Assembly: GCA_030451965.1 (NCBI GenBank)
Contig: JAKDNE010000157.1
Span: 1 to 7,368, forward strand
From: Brachybacterium sp.
Lineage (GTDB): Bacteria > Actinomycetota > Actinomycetes > Actinomycetales > Dermabacteraceae
Direction: 5' to 3'
DNA: 7,368 bases
Program-made: the position numbers and the translations under genes
Shown here: one piece after another, positions 5,391 through 7,368 of the stretch
Layout of the letters: every line of letters starts with the position of its first letter
Position numbering within the stretch: position 1 is the first letter of the stretch
The notes under the pieces: generated by a model
What the model saw: only the letters and a program-made list of their open reading frames with translations
Databases searched by the model: none
What the model was told of the DNA's origin: nothing

Positions 5391-7349
5391 TCACAGCTCG
5401 GTCTCCGCCCCCATCACCAGGGTGCGGGTGGGCGGCAGGTGCAGCACCAGGGTGCGCTGGGCCGAGGCCCGGTTCAGCTGCCGGAACAGCGCCCGCTGCC
5501 AGCGCGGCATCCCACCGGCCTGCGCGGCCGTGCCGCCGCCCGGTGCCTTCTCCAGACGCAGTATCGAGAGCACGTAGATCGCCTCGTCGAGGTCCAGGTC
5601 GAGCTCGGGAATAAAGGCCGGGCTGTCCGCAGAGCGGTCGCCGCCGCGTCGGCCGTGCCGCTCCACGGCGGCGCGCAGCGCGGCGGGAACGTCCTGAGAG
5701 TCGTGGAATCCGACCTCGTACGTGATCTGCACCAGCCCGTCGGACGCGTCGCCCAGCACGTTCACGTGCACCCGGTCGTCGCGGTGCACGTGCGGCACGC
5801 CGCGGTGCGCGAGGGTCAGGATCACCACGTGCTGGTGGAGGACGTGGTGCATCTGCACGCCGGTGCGCAGCGCGAGCGGCACCGTGGTGGGGTCCGGATG
5901 CGGGTAGACGGCCAGTCCCGCCACTCGGGGCGCGGTGCGGGCAGGGCCGGACACGAAGTCTGCGAGCGGGCCCTCCATCGCCCGCCGTCGCTCGGCCAGC
6001 AGCTGGGCTCCGCGCCGCCAGGTCAGCATGATCGTGCTCAGCGCCGCAGCGATCAGCAGCGGCAGCCAGCCGCCGTCGGGGATCTTGATGAGGGTCGCGG
6101 CCAGCAGCAGCAGTTCCAGCCCGCCCACGATCACCGCCAGCAGCGTGACCTGCCACAGCGGACGGTGCAGGATCTGGCGCGCATAGAGCAGGAACAGCGC
6201 CAGCACCAGGATGATCGTCGCCGTGACGGCGAGACCGTAGGCGGCGGCGAGGGCGGAGGAGCGCTGGAACACCAGCACCAGCGAGACCACCCCGAGGAAC
6301 AGCAGCAGGTTCACGGTGCCCACGTAGATCTGCCCGCCGTGCACGGAGGACGTCTGGGTGACCTTCAGCTTCGGCAGCAGGTTGAGTCGGATGGCCTGGC
6401 GGGACACGGAGAACGCCCCGGCGATGACGGCCTGGGAGGCGATCACGGTGGCCATCGTCGCGAGCACCACCAGGGGGATCCGCAGCGTCTCGGGCACCAT
6501 CGAGAAGAAGGGGTTCGCGATCGCGCTCGGAGCGGTGAGGATGAGTGCGCCCTGGCCGAAGTAGTTCAGCAGCAGTGCCGGCAGGACCAGGCAGCCCCAG
6601 GCCAGGGCGATGGGGCGATGGCCGAAATGGCCCATGTCCGCGTACAGCGCCTCGGCGCCGGTGATGGTCAGCACCACCGCGCCCATCGCGATGAAGGCCA
6701 CCAGCGGCCGGTCCACCATGAACGCGATCGCATAGGTCGGGGACAGGGCGCGCAGGATCGAGGGATGAGCCAGCACGTGCGGCAGTCCCATCCCGGCGAG
6801 CGTCAGGAACCACAGCGCCATGACCACGCCGAAGGAGCCGCCGATGCGGCCCGTGCCCCAGCGCTGGGCGGCGAACAGGGCGGTGAGCACGAGCAGCGCG
6901 GCGGGCAGGATCACTGCGTCGGGGACGGCGCCGGTGACCTCGATGCCCTCGAAGGCGGAGAGCACCGAGATCGCGGGCGTGATCAGCGAGTCGCCGAAGA
7001 ACAGGGCGGCGCCCAGGACCCCGAGCACCAGTGCGATCCCCGCCTCCCGTGGGCTCACGGTCGGGCCGAGCTTGCGCAGCACCAGTGCGGTCAGTGCCAG
7101 GATCCCGCCCTCGCCCTGGTTGTTCGCCGTCATGATCAGCCCGATATAGGTGATCGTGACGATGGTGATCAGGCACCAGGTGACCATCGAGATCACCCCG
7201 AGCACATCGGACTCGGTCGGCGCGACCGCGTTGTGGTGGGAGCTGAAGACCGTCTGCAGCGCGTACAGGGGGCTGGTGCCGATGTCCCCGAACACCACCC
7301 CGAGCGCGCCGAGCATCAGCAGCGGCACGGGTTCATGAGGACGCGGCAC
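5391..7349 (-). CDS. kup: KUP-family low-affinity potassium transporter
   Basis: This integral membrane protein takes up potassium, in the family usually by K+/H+ symport. At 652 residues it is close to the family's usual 620-680. Signature segments are GVVFGDIGTSPLYAL at 17-31, NNQGEGGILAL at 76-86, ALFFGDSLITPAISVLSA at 115-132 and GAEALYADMGHFG at 231-243. About twelve membrane segments are seen, roughly at 8-30, 48-72, 103-125, 143-161, 170-192, 214-234, 246-270, 290-313, 341-361, 366-390, 398-421 and 428-444. A soluble cytoplasmic C-terminal domain of about 205 residues follows. The start used is a GTG at 7349-7347 with only a poor GGGG just upstream. The frame stays open to the window edge (codons for HLDHRG), so the real start may lie upstream, outside the window. 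Transcription is opposite to its neighbours, with no sign of an operon within the window. Confidence 0.95.
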   Translation of the reverse strand: MPRPHEPVPLLMLGALGVVFGDIGTSPLYALQTVFSSHHNAVAPTESDVLGVISMVTWCLITIVTITYIGLIMTANNQGEGGILALTALVLRKLGPTVSPREAGIALVLGVLGAALFFGDSLITPAISVLSAFEGIEVTGAVPDAVILPAALLVLTALFAAQRWGTGRIGGSFGVVMALWFLTLAGMGLPHVLAHPSILRALSPTYAIAFMVDRPLVAFIAMGAVVLTITGAEALYADMGHFGHRPIALAWGCLVLPALLLNYFGQGALILTAPSAIANPFFSMVPETLRIPLVVLATMATVIASQAVIAGAFSVSRQAIRLNLLPKLKVTQTSSVHGGQIYVGTVNLLLFLGVVSLVLVFQRSSALAAAYGLAVTATIILVLALFLLYARQILHRPLWQVTLLAVIVGGLELLLLAATLIKIPDGGWLPLLIAAALSTIMLTWRRGAQLLAERRRAMEGPLADFVSGPARTAPRVAGLAVYPHPDPTTVPLALRTGVQMHHVLHQHVVILTLAHRGVPHVHRDDRVHVNVLGDASDGLVQITYEVGFHDSQDVPAALRAAVERHGRRGGDRSADSPAFIPELDLDLDEAIYVLSILRLEKAPGGGTAAQAGGMPRWQRALFRQLNRASAQRTLVLHLPPTRTLVMGAETEL

Positions 7350-7368
7350 GCCCCGGTGGTCGAGGTGA

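Noticed and set aside
5359..7176. A 605-codon open frame on the minus strand overlapping kup
   Set aside because: It is a shifted-frame shadow of kup: Arg/Pro/Gly/Ala-rich with no family motifs, whereas the kup frame carries all KUP signatures and membrane segments.
1..7368. tRNA or rRNA genes, CRISPR array, transposon ends, phage genes
   Set aside because: None found by reading. No regularly spaced repeats, transposase motifs, integrase motifs or terminal inverted repeats, and composition is uniform throughout.

Overview
The window is very GC-rich with strongly G/C-ending codons, and its tight gene packing (ATGA stop/start overlaps) and protein families point to an actinobacterium (Actinomycetota). 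Micrococcales, perhaps a Brachybacterium-like relative, is an impression from protein similarity and is not proven. It reads as ordinary chromosomal sequence. I see no insertion sequence, phage gene, CRISPR array, tRNA or rRNA.

Left part (1-3441, plus strand): a leader of 113 bases precedes a probable three-gene operon. lysC (aspartate kinase) overlaps asd (aspartate-semialdehyde dehydrogenase) by four bases, and 20 bases later comes a TetR-family regulator. LysC and Asd catalyse the first two steps from aspartate towards lysine/diaminopimelate, threonine, methionine and isoleucine. Inside lysC an in-frame ATG with a textbook Shine-Dalgarno sequence lies at the point where corynebacterial and Bacillus aspartokinases start their separate regulatory beta subunit, so one gene probably gives alpha and beta chains. 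The TetR protein has an N-terminal extension of about 90 residues before its DNA-binding domain.

Middle part (3442-5372, plus strand): a hairpin without a T-run probably ends the first unit. A TAGACT -10 element then starts a second unit of two translationally coupled genes, a small PRC-barrel protein and a GT4-type glycosyltransferase of the WbuB kind. The pairing is unusual and its purpose is unknown.

Right part (5391-7349, minus strand): kup, a complete or nearly complete KUP-family potassium transporter, converges on the glycosyltransferase with only 18 bases between stop codons. Its true start may lie just beyond the window edge.

No wholly new system is evident. The points worth a second look are the internal lysC start and its long linker, the changed lysine/threonine-sensing loop of LysC, the TetR extension and its place beside lysC-asd, and the PRC-barrel/glycosyltransferase pair.
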